In this document: positions 12,512-32,955 of the stretch, piece after piece
How the letters are laid out: each line of letters opens with the position of its first letter
How positions within the stretch are numbered: the first letter of the stretch is position 1
From: Montifringilla adamsi
Taxonomy: Eukaryota > Chordata > Aves > Passeriformes > Passeridae
Assembly: GCA_017590115.1 (NCBI GenBank)
Contig: JAGGNK010010337.1
Location: 2,540,141-2,604,140, forward strand
Direction of reading: 5' to 3'
DNA length: 64,000 nucleotides
The notes under the pieces: generated by a model
What the model saw: only the letters and a program-made list of their open reading frames with translations
The model's database searches: none
What the model was told of the DNA's origin: nothing
Translations under genes and position numbers: made by a program

Positions 12512-15500
12512 AGATTTCTTTTTCCCTCTCCAGCACTTAGCCTTTGGTTTTCCCAGCAGCTGCAGCTATTCTAGTGGAATTAACTAAATCTGCAATCAAG
12601 TGTGGATTTCCTGATGTTTGAATAAAAGATATTTCATTGTGATTGAGTAATTTGATCATTAAAATCTATGATCTCCAGATTTTATGAATTAAGTCTGTTA
12701 AGTTTTAACCAGATCCTGCAAAAATTGAGAGAAGTTTATCATCCTAAGTATTTTGGATCATACGAGGGACTTTGCAATTCAGTTGAACATAAACTGACTG
12801 TTTTCCCTGATTTTATTCCATTAGAAAGAATAAATAGGGCTGTTGCAAAACTCCTTATCAAGGCTGTTCATTGGGATGCAAACTTAACTGTTCATTTGCC
12901 CTCAGCCATTTCATCCACCAAAATACCAGCCTGTGTTCCTGACTGGGAAAGGGTTGTACACATTAATAGCCCAACACAATTACTGTAAGTGCTGAGGAAC
13001 ATGAGAATGAGATGCAGATGTTGGCCAGGCTCAGATGCTCTCATTAGCTGTTATCTCCTGTTTCAACTGTTGAACATAAACCTATGGGGCCAGGAGGACT
13101 AGGAGTCTAATCCAGTAAGACAGTTACTGTGTTTTCAATTTTGTAACCTATTTGTGATTAATTAGTTGTGAACATACAGTAGCTACAAAGAAATTATTAG
13201 CCGTTATGGGGGCTTAGTGACAGAGATACCTTTCCACTTGGTGATTGCAGTGTCTTGCAGGCAAGGGTTCTGCTGCATGGCTCTGGATCATAGCAGAACA
13301 TTTCTATTTTCTGATTTTGAAATACCATCCCTGTGGCCTGACTTAAAAGAAAACTTGGTCATACATCCAAAGTGTGAGGTAACTTATTCATAAAATTAAA
13401 GTTGGAAGTTGTGGAAGTAATGCAAGAGTCGGGGTTTTACACTTAATACTTGCAAGTTTTGCGCCCACATCCCATTTTTGAAGTTTCAATTAAAATGCCT
13501 GCCTGATTTCTTCACACATCTTGAGAGTCCAGAAGAGTGGTAAAAAAAAACCCACCCAAATAATCAACATGCTTTTCTTTTACAAATTGAGTATTTGAGG
13601 AGCATTATTTAAAGCTCTAATAATAACTTTTTTTCTTATCCAGTGATCCTTTGCTGATGAAATGCAAGAGCAACCAAAAGTCCAAGAGGTTTTAATACGA
13701 GTTAAGAGAAGCTTTTAAACTTTGTGGTGTCAAAGTAAATTAAATTGTCCCTAAGTAGTCCTTAATACAGCTGACCACAGTGATTTCTACAGGGCAATTA
13801 TGGTTTACTGTGTCAGTCATCCAGCAGGCATTAATACAAAGCAGAGCAGCTCTGAAGAAGTTTGTTATGGACTGTCATGTCAAGGAGACCAGTGCTAACC
13901 TGAAACGGCCTTGATATTATTAGAACTTACTGAGGGTCAGATTCCAATTAATCCACAGATTTAACAATCCTTGCTGTAGTGGGTCTTGATACAATTAAGG
14001 AATAATAGATGACAGGAAGGATACTTCCTGGCAGCCAATGACCGATGGCAGTATTCGAAGGCCCTTAACCCAGCTGGTCATTAACTGTTAAGAGACACAA
14101 CCTGGAGCTCATATTTTCTATTATAAACCATATATTAAAGATATAAATCAACTATTACTTTCTCCTCCTCCTCCAGTCCGTTTGAGCTGCTGCTGTTGGG
14201 CTACTGTGGTAGCAGCTAATCACCATGGGAAAATCCCAGCGGCGACACAGCATCGTGCTGGACCTTGGAATCTTGAAAACCCCAAACTGCAGCCATCCTG
14301 AGGGCTCCCAGGGAACCCGCAGCTGGTGAGCAGAGTTTGTGCTCAGCCAGAGGGAGAAACATCTGAGAGCAGGAGAAAAGACCAGAGCAGCAGGGGCACC
14401 GCAGTTTTCATATTTGGTGTGTTCTGTCACTTGTTTGGCGCTTCCAGTGCAGTAGGGCCCTACTGTGATGATTGGCAACATAGGAGCTTATTTATTATAT
14501 TTGTTGCAGCAAGTTGGTCAGAGGTGCTGCTCTCCCCAGCACCAGGAAAAAGCAATGTGTTGTTCTTGCTGTATGGGTTAGCCCACAACACACGGCCTTG
14601 TCCAGAAGAGTGCTGTACATGTGGAGACAGCCCCCTGTCCTGCGTGGCAATGAGTGCACATTTTTTTAGATTGACACCTGGAGACGTCACATGCACAGTT
14701 TATGTCTTACTGCTGCAGTAAGCAGCGACCTTTTGTAGCCATTGCTTGGTTTGCTTTTCATTGTACTTGTGTAACAACCCAGCTGACAACACCAGTGTGT
14801 TCCAGATTACTGATCAGTCCTCACAGCTGCAGATTCTGGTAAGAAGAAGGAGAAAAATCACATAGCAACAGGTGTGTGTAGGGAACAGAGGATATAAATT
14901 TGATTAAATTGCACAAGTCAATATTTATGTATTTCTTCATTATAACATGTTGGTCAGACTCCTCATCACCATCCACTGTTGACTTTCCACCACACAGATT
15001 CATAGCGCAGAATGTCAATTTTGGGAAGTCCACACATGATGCTCTCTCCAAGGAAGAAAGGATTCTGTCCCACTTGGATGTCTCAGGGTGGTTTGTGCAC
15101 CAGCTGAAACGTGACTAGAATCTGATGTAATGTAAAACCAAAAGGCTCTGTTACATTTCTGCTCCAGTACAGTACACTTCAATGTAATTTATTATTTTCC
15201 CATGAGAACCATGACTAATTGCTAAGTCAGAAACCAATCACAACACACCAATGGCAGCAATTTACAGACATGGCAATATGGCAACTATAGGCTTTTTGTT
15301 GTTTAACTTTGGTTAGTTTGTTTAAAGTTATATGCAGCGGAAAAGGGAAGGCAAAGAAAGAAGAAACAGGAGAACTGTTTTGTCTCATTTCTACTCACTA
15401 AAAATCCTTCTGAGATTATGTTGCTACCAACAGCACTTCCTGCACACAAAATTGACAGTATTCAGTGTGTATTGTCAAATTAGATTGGTTATCATGGATA

Positions 15501-15710
15501 TGTTTTATAGCATATGGTGTTTAATGGATTTCAGAGGCTGAAAAATGCCTTCATAGACTAGAAAAGCATGGGCAAAACATAAGAGCTGTAAAATTCAGTC
15601 ACCAAATTTACAGGAGGCTAGCTGAACAGGCCTAATTGCATTTTCCCATGAACTCATCACGGTCAGTCTTTAATACTAAATTCAAAGGAATAAGGGATGC
15701 ATAGAAGAAA
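12512..15710. other. Intergenic DNA next to the SOX6 3' end, no gene recognised
   Basis: Mostly AT-rich. At 14160-14720 there is a GC-richer stretch with a CTCCTCCTCCTCCAG tract, an ATG in strong Kozak context (CACCATGG, ATG at 14224) with a 34-codon frame, and a GTGAGC donor-like site at 14325. This could be an exon of an unknown transcript or chance. I do not call a gene. Confidence 0.5.
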
Positions 15711-15742
15711 TCACACACACATCTCATAAAACAAAATTTATC

Positions 15743-15748
15743 TTTAAT
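15743..15748 (-). promoter_or_regulatory. SOX6: Candidate distal poly(A) signal of SOX6 (ATTAAA)
   Basis: On the minus strand this reads ATTAAA, the commonest variant of AATAAA. It is followed by TTTTGTTTTATG and then, at 15720 down to 15711, by GTGTGTGTGA, a typical GU-rich downstream element. Cleavage would fall at about 15715-15733. Below this point the sequence shows no further UTR-like feature that I recognise. The call rests on motif order only. Confidence 0.5.
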
Positions 15749-15940
15749 TTGTAAGTGTCAACAGCAGTACAAAAGATGGAGTGATGGTGAATAGATTAAG
15801 GGTAGAGAGGACAGTCTTGAGGTAAATGAGCATAAATAGGCAGTCTTATAGACACTCCCCTGAGGGGTCTAAACCCCTATCATGGCATATACTGTATCAC
15901 CCAAGGATGACATGTTTAACATATCAGGAAAGCACCTTGT

Positions 15941-15942
<2 letters not shown>

Positions 15943-15975
<33 letters not shown>
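15943..15975. repeat. 33-nt poly(A) tract (poly-U in SOX6 mRNA)
   Basis: An uninterrupted run of 33 A on the plus strand, about 220 nt before the proposed end of the SOX6 3' UTR. Its length is probably variable between individuals and hard to sequence exactly. Confidence 0.95.
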
Positions 15976-15982
<7 letters not shown>

Positions 15983-16392
15983 AATCCCTCCCACCCAAAA
16001 CATGTAGGTAAGGTGCCAACGTACACCAGAACATACTGTATATGGACAGTGTCTTTCAATTTTGTCTTTTCCATCAATAACTGAGGCAGAGGAGGAGAAG
16101 ACTCTTAAAAGTACCACTGAAAGATTATTTAATATTTAATTTACCTCACGTCAATACTGCACAACAAAATCCAAGAAGTCTGTTTATGCAATGAAGCAGA
16201 GCTAAGAATAACTATTCTCTTTTTTAATCTGAGAACAGATTTTTTTTCTTAAATCAATATCCTTAGCAAACTTTTTTCTTTCTTTTTTTTTCTTTTTACT
16301 GTATCAAGAGGAGAGTGTGAGATGTGATGGCAACCTTTAAGTTCATTTAAAAACTTTACACTGGACTGTACAAGATTTTTTTTTTGATAAAC

Positions 16393-16400
16393 TATTTACA
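16393..16400 (-). promoter_or_regulatory. Pumilio-type motif (TGTAAATA) in SOX6 3' UTR
   Basis: The mRNA sense reads TGTAAATA, matching the TGTANATA Pumilio consensus. The same octamer recurs at 19042-19049, and TGTATATA lies at 20635-20642. Each match alone is weak evidence; together they make Pumilio binding plausible. Confidence 0.4.
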
Positions 16401-17414
16401 TTTTCAGACTTTAAAACATATTCAAAGCAGCAATAGACACTAGTTTTTCCTCTAAACGCCCAAATAATTACCGGCCATGGGCCCAGGTAGGTACCTGCAC
16501 TGTATATAGAATTTCTACAAAGAAAACCTGCCCATTAAGTAGCCAGTGGCTGTTAAACAAGCAGCCCTCGCCAGTAAGAGCTGCACCCACGGTGTTGCTA
16601 TAGGAATCAAAGCATAGTACCTTGACAAGAGAGTCTCAGTTGTCCCAACAGCTCTACACAAACTTTACAATTTGAAACAGCAGCTAGCATGTCAGTCCAG
16701 CATGTCAGTGAATTGTGCTGATTAAATTAACATAGAGTACAATCTCACAATATACATCACAAACAAATTACAATGTCAGGAAATAAGAGTTACAGTAAGA
16801 TAAGTTATGTAGTAACAGCTTATAAGCTTGTCTTAACGTAATAAAAAAAATTTTACATGGGAAATACAATAATGAATGAACATAAATGCTAAGCATTCTA
16901 GTTTGCTACAAGCTGAAGAAAGGTACAAGAAAAGAAAACAACATTGCTTTCTGGAAAGCAAAACACAAATGACAAAGGAAGACAAACGGAGAATGCACAC
17001 TAGCAGGTCTGCAATGTGCAGCATACAAACAGTTAAATATTTGCACATTCCCCATACTCCAAGAGCACCAAGGACCTCACTTGTGGTTTTTAGAAAGCGG
17101 AAATTACAAAGCAAGCCATGTCACTAAGTTGCTTTATAGCTTTCATATTGCTATAAATACCAATTTGATAAGTTTTCCTTCAGCCCAGTTCACCCCACCC
17201 TACCCCTTTTTACCCAGCGTGTGAAATCTCAGAATCCTTCTTTGTCACCATTTCCAACAATTCTGGTAGTTAAGAAAGGGCGTTGGATTAAAATGAAATG
17301 ATTTTGCATATACATTGTTTTTTCCTTCTGTAGCAGGGCATTGCTACATATCAAAAATGTAGCTTGATCTGAGAAAAATCACAGATTTTAATGGGTTGTA
17401 CCAAAAAAAAAAAG

Positions 17415-17528
17415 TTTAGAAGAAGTTTTTTTTAAAGGAAAAAGTGTTTTGTAAATGATCAAATGAGGTCATTTAGAAGAAGTTTTTTTTAAAGGAAAAA
17501 GTGTTTTGTAAATGATCAAATGAGGTCA
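17415..17528 (-). repeat. Exact 57-bp tandem duplication in SOX6 3' UTR
   Basis: Bases 17415-17471 and 17472-17528 are identical over 57 bp, including an eight-T run in each copy. Each copy contains TTTAAAGGAAAAAG and ends ATGAGGTCA. Lack of any mismatch suggests a recent duplication or an assembly artefact. It doubles whatever element lies inside this part of the UTR. Confidence 0.97.
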
Positions 17529-20500
17529 TATAGTATTATTATTTTAAAAGAACATGCTTAAGTGCCACCTTGAATCTTAAAAAAGCATGCAAAACAGCAA
17601 GGGGTCCAAGCCCATTCATTAACTTCTCATAAAAACATGAAGAACTCTATCATACATCCTGCTGGCTGCATCTCCAGTGCAATTGTTCTTACTGTGGCCC
17701 TGGCTCAGCAAAGCTCACCCCACTTAACACCAACACTGCACTGGTCTTCCTGACCACCGTGGAAGTACTAATAACATGCTTCGTGGTAGGCAGGTTGGTG
17801 TTTTTCTGGGGGAGGATGGGGTCTAAATCTTGTAGCATGTTTTGCTGGGAGATGATTTTGAAATGCCATGCCTTTGATGTGGCCAAAAAACAAAATGCAG
17901 AAAGCCATCCCCGAGATTAGATGGCACTGGGAGGTGGTTGTGTTGTGTTTATCCAAAGAAGAGGCACACAGCTGGCTGTTGTACATTTTGCCCAGGGTGG
18001 TGTATTTACGGGGGCTAATGCTGCTGTTGGGTTTGCATTTCCATCCCAGAGCCATCCCTCTGTCTTTTCCCTCCCCCTGCACCTGAGTACACTGATTTAG
18101 GAGCACTGTGTCGGGATCCTGTGAATGCTCAGCAGGTGGTTTCACAAGCTAAATGGTGATGCCCAAACATACAGGCAGAGCAGAATCTGGCCAGTTCTCC
18201 AGACTTGCTTCTGCACATAAACCCTGGAAAGCAGTATGGTTTCCATTGGGACCTTTCTCTTCCATTTTTATAAAATAAGAAGTGAACTATTCTGGCTGGT
18301 ACCAGATTGTTTGGGGAGTCTCCTTCTCTTGAATATAAGTATTTAATAATTTTCCAAAATAAAATATATTGAATCTGTTAATTAAATAAACTGTTCACAG
18401 AGAAAATAGTGTTACTATATTAGTGCTCCAGAATGGAGTTATTTTTCCAGTCAGTTTCTAAGGGGCCTCAAACACAAAGCATAAGAAGAAATTCCATGGA
18501 TCTTCTCTGTGTATTGTGTGAACAATTTCTCTGGTGTTATAGCCTAATGTAACAATAACATGATTAAATGGATATACAACATAAAGGTTTGATATCACTG
18601 AGTCTTGCCTGTGTTGCAAGGGCCATTTCAGTAATTTTAGTCTTTCAGGGATATGCTTTTGACTTCCAAATGCCATTCTTGTTAAGTTAAATATCTCATT
18701 GGTTTTACTTGGATTCAGAAGACTGTGTTTCCCATCAAATGTAGCCCAAATTTGGCATGTTTCATGTATCAACTTTCTAAAAAAGAAGAAAGTATTTCCT
18801 ATTTGTGGAATATGTTATTAAAAATCAGAGAGAGCACAAGTGAGGCATCTTGCTGTCCCAGCTACAGGTCCACAATACTGCGCTCACACTGCGGGTGTAA
18901 ATTCAGCATCTACATGAGGTACAGTGACTTGTCAGCATTTAATATGGACCAACATACACTGATATAGAACAAAAGTAAATACATAACTTATACTTCACTA
19001 AGTATCCATGAACAAAAAATAAAATTCTATTTCCTATGTTATATTTACACAATTTAAAAAAAAATCTAAAATGAGATGGCAAATTCATCAAAAAACTTTG
19101 TTTTGAGCTCCGATTAATAAAGTAAAAATGTTGGGTTTCATCCTTATGATTGTCCTTCCTTGATTTCTACTGACATTTTAGAGCCAATGTCGGCTAATAA
19201 ATAGAATAACACGCTCATAGGCACAATTCAGATTCAAATATGTTCCTCCCACTCCCCCAGCCAGTAAATGCAATTTTTACCAGCTGGTGATTCCTGAACA
19301 GCCAGTCATTTTCAAGAATGTGGCTTTAACATACAGAGCATCAGCATTGAGGCAGGGCTGGAGCTAAAACAAAGTGTTCATACATACATGTATTTTGCAT
19401 AAATAAATGAAATAACAAGACATAAAAATGACTCAAATCCGGCAACTGTGAGGCAGGCCCACACGAGTCGAAACAGATGACTTTTGTTCATGTAGTTTTC
19501 GTACAACAGTTTCACATTAGTCAGAAGTGATAAAAAATACCATTTATATCCAGTGCTTATAACACTTACGAAACAACATCTGTGAGTGTGTGTTTTTTTT
19601 GTACTACAAGCAAAATCAAGTTTCAGTCCTAAAGAACAGTCCTTTGTTCTCCACAAGCCTGCAGAATATTATTTTGGCATGGTCATAAAATTTAAAAAAA
19701 AAAATTAACCAACTAATCTAAATGTTTGCCTTTGTGCAAAAAAAATAATTACATAAAATACAATGCTAGCAATACAGCATTCTACCTATGCAACAAAACC
19801 AGGAAAAAAAAGAGAGCAAGAAAGAAAGAAAGTGATGTGGGGGGAGAGAGAGATACTTCTAACTGGAGAATTATGTAAGACATTAATAAATAGTCTTTTT
19901 TTTTTTTTATGAAATAGTTATGTCCTCCCCCCAATCTGAGCTGAATGTATTAAAACCAGTTCAAATTCCCAAGCTATTTTAAAACAAAAAACCACTTTCT
20001 ATCAGTACCTTAGCCAGCTTAAAGAGGACGCTCACCAGCTAATGACACAGCATATGCCTTTGAAGACTTGGCTAGACCAGTTTATTGCTTATTAGACATG
20101 GACTCAGAACACAGTTAAATAAATATTAAAAATATAGCCTTTTTTTGTTCCAAATTACAAAATGGTCAGAGAAATTTGACCATTGTGTTTCTATGCCATT
20201 ATCTTTATAAATTGTCCTGTAAATTGAACAATCTTCTTTGTCTTGGGGGGATCGTTCTCTCACATAGAAACGCGATTCCTACAGTGGCAAAAATGGCTGT
20301 TTCTGACAGGACAGGGATCAGTGGGGCTGTCAGGATGGAGACTGCTCCTCCACAGGGCATCCTGCCATTGCAGCTCACAGGAGTGTCTGCAGAGCAGGAT
20401 GCATCAGGACAGCCCGATTAACACAGGCTCCTTGTGTTGTCCGAAGAAAAACCTGTGCAGCTCCGTGAGAACATGCTCCCAGACTTCCAGAGGAGCTGCT

Positions 20501-20626
20501 CTAGGCCCCCTGGTACCTCTCAGCCCGAGCCCAAATTTATCACCTGTGTGCTGAACACAGCCAATTCCCAATAAAAGCTGAGGGAGCTGAGGAGCTTCAG
20601 CACAGTTATTCATCAGGCCTATTGGA

Positions 20627-20644
20627 ACTGTATATATATACAGT
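20627..20644. repeat. 18-bp perfect palindrome with Pumilio-type motif
   Basis: ACTGTATATATATACAGT is its own reverse complement. It contains TGTATATA, a Pumilio recognition motif, in the mRNA sense. It lies inside the SOX6 3' UTR and could form a small hairpin in RNA. Confidence 0.8.
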
Positions 20645-20811
20645 GGTCTATTTGTGAGCAGGAGTGGAGTATATGAGGGGAAAAAATAAAGGCAGTTTCT
20701 CCTCCGTCTTTGAAATCTAACAGATTCACAGTATTTGAATTGAATCTTGCATATTTCCCAGAATTTTCTCCAGTAATTGCATTGTTTCTAGAAGTAATAC
20801 AAACAGAAATT

Positions 20812-20866
20812 TTAATTTCTATAGCACCTTTCGTCGAAGGATCCCAAAGCGCCTGACAAGTCACGT
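20812..20866 (-). mobile_element. Ancient amniote SINE/L3-type 3' tail in SOX6 3' UTR
   Basis: On the minus strand the sequence reads GCGCTTTGGGATCCTT, then CGACGAAAGGTGCTATAG. This closely follows the 3' tail shared by amniote MIR-type CORE-SINEs and CR1-L3 elements (GCGCTTTGAGATCC, then GATGAAAGGCGCTATAT). Only the tail is recognisable. It lies in the sense direction of the SOX6 mRNA. The family is named from memory of the consensus. Confidence 0.6.
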
Positions 20867-21478
20867 TCCCACATGACTAATATACAATAAATATTTTTGA
20901 TGACCCATTTTCCCACCTTTGCAATTAGATACTTGAGTGTCCCTCCCTCCCCCACTTTGAGCCTCACAAATAAATCACTGCATAAATACTTAAGGTAGCA
21001 CAGTTCCTTCAGGTGGGAACATAATGTACAGAGCCATGATTTGCCACAGGTTCCTCAGGCCCTAAAAATTCAGCATGGTGGACTGTAAATGCAGATTGGA
21101 TTTTACATCTGCCCTTGCTAAGTGTAGAGGTTTATAACTATTAACACATTTTTAGGGGTATTTGTACTCCATGTACATATAAAAGTACTCACTTTATTTT
21201 GCAATACATATAGCAGAGTGTTTCCAAGTGCTCCTTGAACATACAGTGTTAGAGGAACAAGTGAATTTCTCATTCATAAAGGTCATGTTCATTTTAGTAG
21301 CAGGTGCACTTTTATTTTCATATACCTGTGTGATTTAGGGAAGGGGAAATAAGAGGCTCTTTAAAATATCAATAAGGAATTGTAAGTGTAATGCCACCAA
21401 CTGTACTTTTAAAAATAAATATTAAGTATTTGGACCCTTGACATTCTGGAATGAATAAATTATTTAAGAGAAAATGTG

Positions 21479-21486
21479 TTAAGACT
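21479..21486 (-). promoter_or_regulatory. miR-499-type 8-mer seed match in SOX6 3' UTR
   Basis: In the mRNA sense this is AGTCTTAA, complementary to miR-499-5p positions 2-8 with an A opposite position 1. Its GTCTTA core also fits the miR-208 seed. SOX6 is an established target of miR-208b and miR-499 in striated muscle. A 6-mer core (GTCTTA) lies close by at 21546-21551. Confidence 0.7.
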
Positions 21487-21766
21487 GAATGCAAGGGTTA
21501 AAAGCAAAGGGGTAGAGAATGTAATCAGAGGTGGCCTCACACTGCTAAGACAGGCCTGTCCATAGCTGGTGATCGCTCTTTTGTGCTTACTTAAAATTTC
21601 ACACTAATGGCACATCAAGAAGCAAAAGCAATTGGGCACATGCACTATGGCAACCATGTTCACTAATTAAGAATATCCTGTCTCCAGATTCCTGAGTACT
21701 TTACCATATTCTGGAAAAAAATTAGGCTTTATATATAATTTTTTTTTAAGATGCCAAAGGATTGTC

Positions 21767-21795
21767 TAAGACTTTACAGTGTCTCCTTTAAGACT
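21767..21795 (-). promoter_or_regulatory. Two adjacent miR-499/208-type seed matches in SOX6 3' UTR
   Basis: Two AGTCTTA matches sit 21 bases apart: 21788-21795 (AGTCTTAA, an 8-mer) and 21767-21773 (AGTCTTA, a 7-mer). Spacing of this order is known to favour cooperative miRNA repression (general knowledge). Both are in the sense orientation of the SOX6 mRNA. Confidence 0.7.
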
Positions 21796-22108
21796 TTTTG
21801 TTTAAATGTTAAGATTCAAAAGTTATGAAAAGTTTGGCACATCAGAAGTTCAGCTATACATATGGAAAAAAAAATGGAATTCAGAGACTATTTTTAAAGA
21901 AAAGCTATGATGCACAGGTGTGCACATTTGCGGACTTGTTCTGTTTCACAATATGAAATCTGCAGTTTTTGTTTTCTAAAATAATCCAGAATAAAAACAC
22001 ATTCACAACCTGTAGGCTGGCACAGCATACCTGAGTGAGAATGTATAACCCCCATCTAAAACAGTAACTTAAACCTTTACCAGCATCCAAACGGAAAAAG
22101 ACAAAAGG

Positions 22109-22123
22109 TAAGACTTGTAAGAC
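22109..22123 (-). promoter_or_regulatory. Extended miR-499-type site near the stop codon
   Basis: The mRNA reads GTCTTACAAGTCTTA. The second part, CAAGTCTTA, pairs with miR-499-5p positions 2-10. The first GTCTTA (22118-22123) is a further 6-mer core. The site lies about 270 nt after the stop codon. Confidence 0.65.
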
Positions 22124-22180
22124 AGCTATTGATTCATATAAGTTCTCAAGTCCTGATGTCTGATATTTATGTCTTCATCT

Positions 22181-22211
<31 letters not shown>

Positions 22212-22390
22212 CCCAAGTTCATGAAAAATTAGGGAAACAATCTGTCTCACACAATAAGAAACATTTAAGACCATTCTGCTGATGTAACTGTAGGAGCCAC
22301 ACATGCATGCAGGCTCTTTAAGAACTTTTGTTCAAAAAAACCCCAAAAAAACCCAAATGAGTCTGAGTACTTTAATTCTGTGAACACTCC

Positions 22391-32886
<10,496 letters not shown>

Positions 32887-32900
32887 TTAGCCTCTTTGGC

Positions 32901-32955
32901 TCCCTCTCTCTCCCTCTCTCTCTCTGCTGCCAGACCTATAAGACAGAGAGAGATG
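32901..32955. repeat. CT/GA-rich tract upstream of the HMG-exon acceptor
   Basis: A CT-rich run (TCCCTCTCTC repeats, about 32901-32926) is followed 21 bases later by AGACAGAGAGAGA (32941-32953). In the SOX6 pre-mRNA these are a pyrimidine tract and then a purine tract about 100-150 nt before the acceptor, and the two could pair with each other. Confidence 0.8.

Larger units (their letters stand above)
15725..22390 (-). other. SOX6: SOX6 3' untranslated region
   Basis: About 6.7 kb of AT-rich sequence follows the stop codon and ends at the candidate ATTAAA signal near 15745. SOX6 mRNAs in other vertebrates also have very long 3' UTRs (general knowledge), so the length is reasonable. The region holds several matches to the miR-499/miR-208 seed, three TGTANATA (Pumilio-type) motifs, a 57-bp exact tandem duplication, an old SINE/L3 tail and a 33-nt A run (U run in the mRNA). 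Earlier AATAAA hexamers on the minus strand at 21311-21316, 21193-21198 and 20081-20086 could give shorter isoforms. Open frames here, such as one at 17768-18145 on the minus strand, show no coding signature. The exact end needs transcript data. Confidence 0.75.

Noticed and set aside
14326..14721. 131-codon plus-strand frame
   Set aside because: No ATG at the start, no domain; treated as part of a GC-richer intergenic stretch.
17768..18145. 125-codon minus-strand frame inside the SOX6 3' UTR
   Set aside because: Downstream of the stop codon of SOX6, no known motif, overlapping open frame on the other strand; probably chance in a GC-richer patch of UTR.
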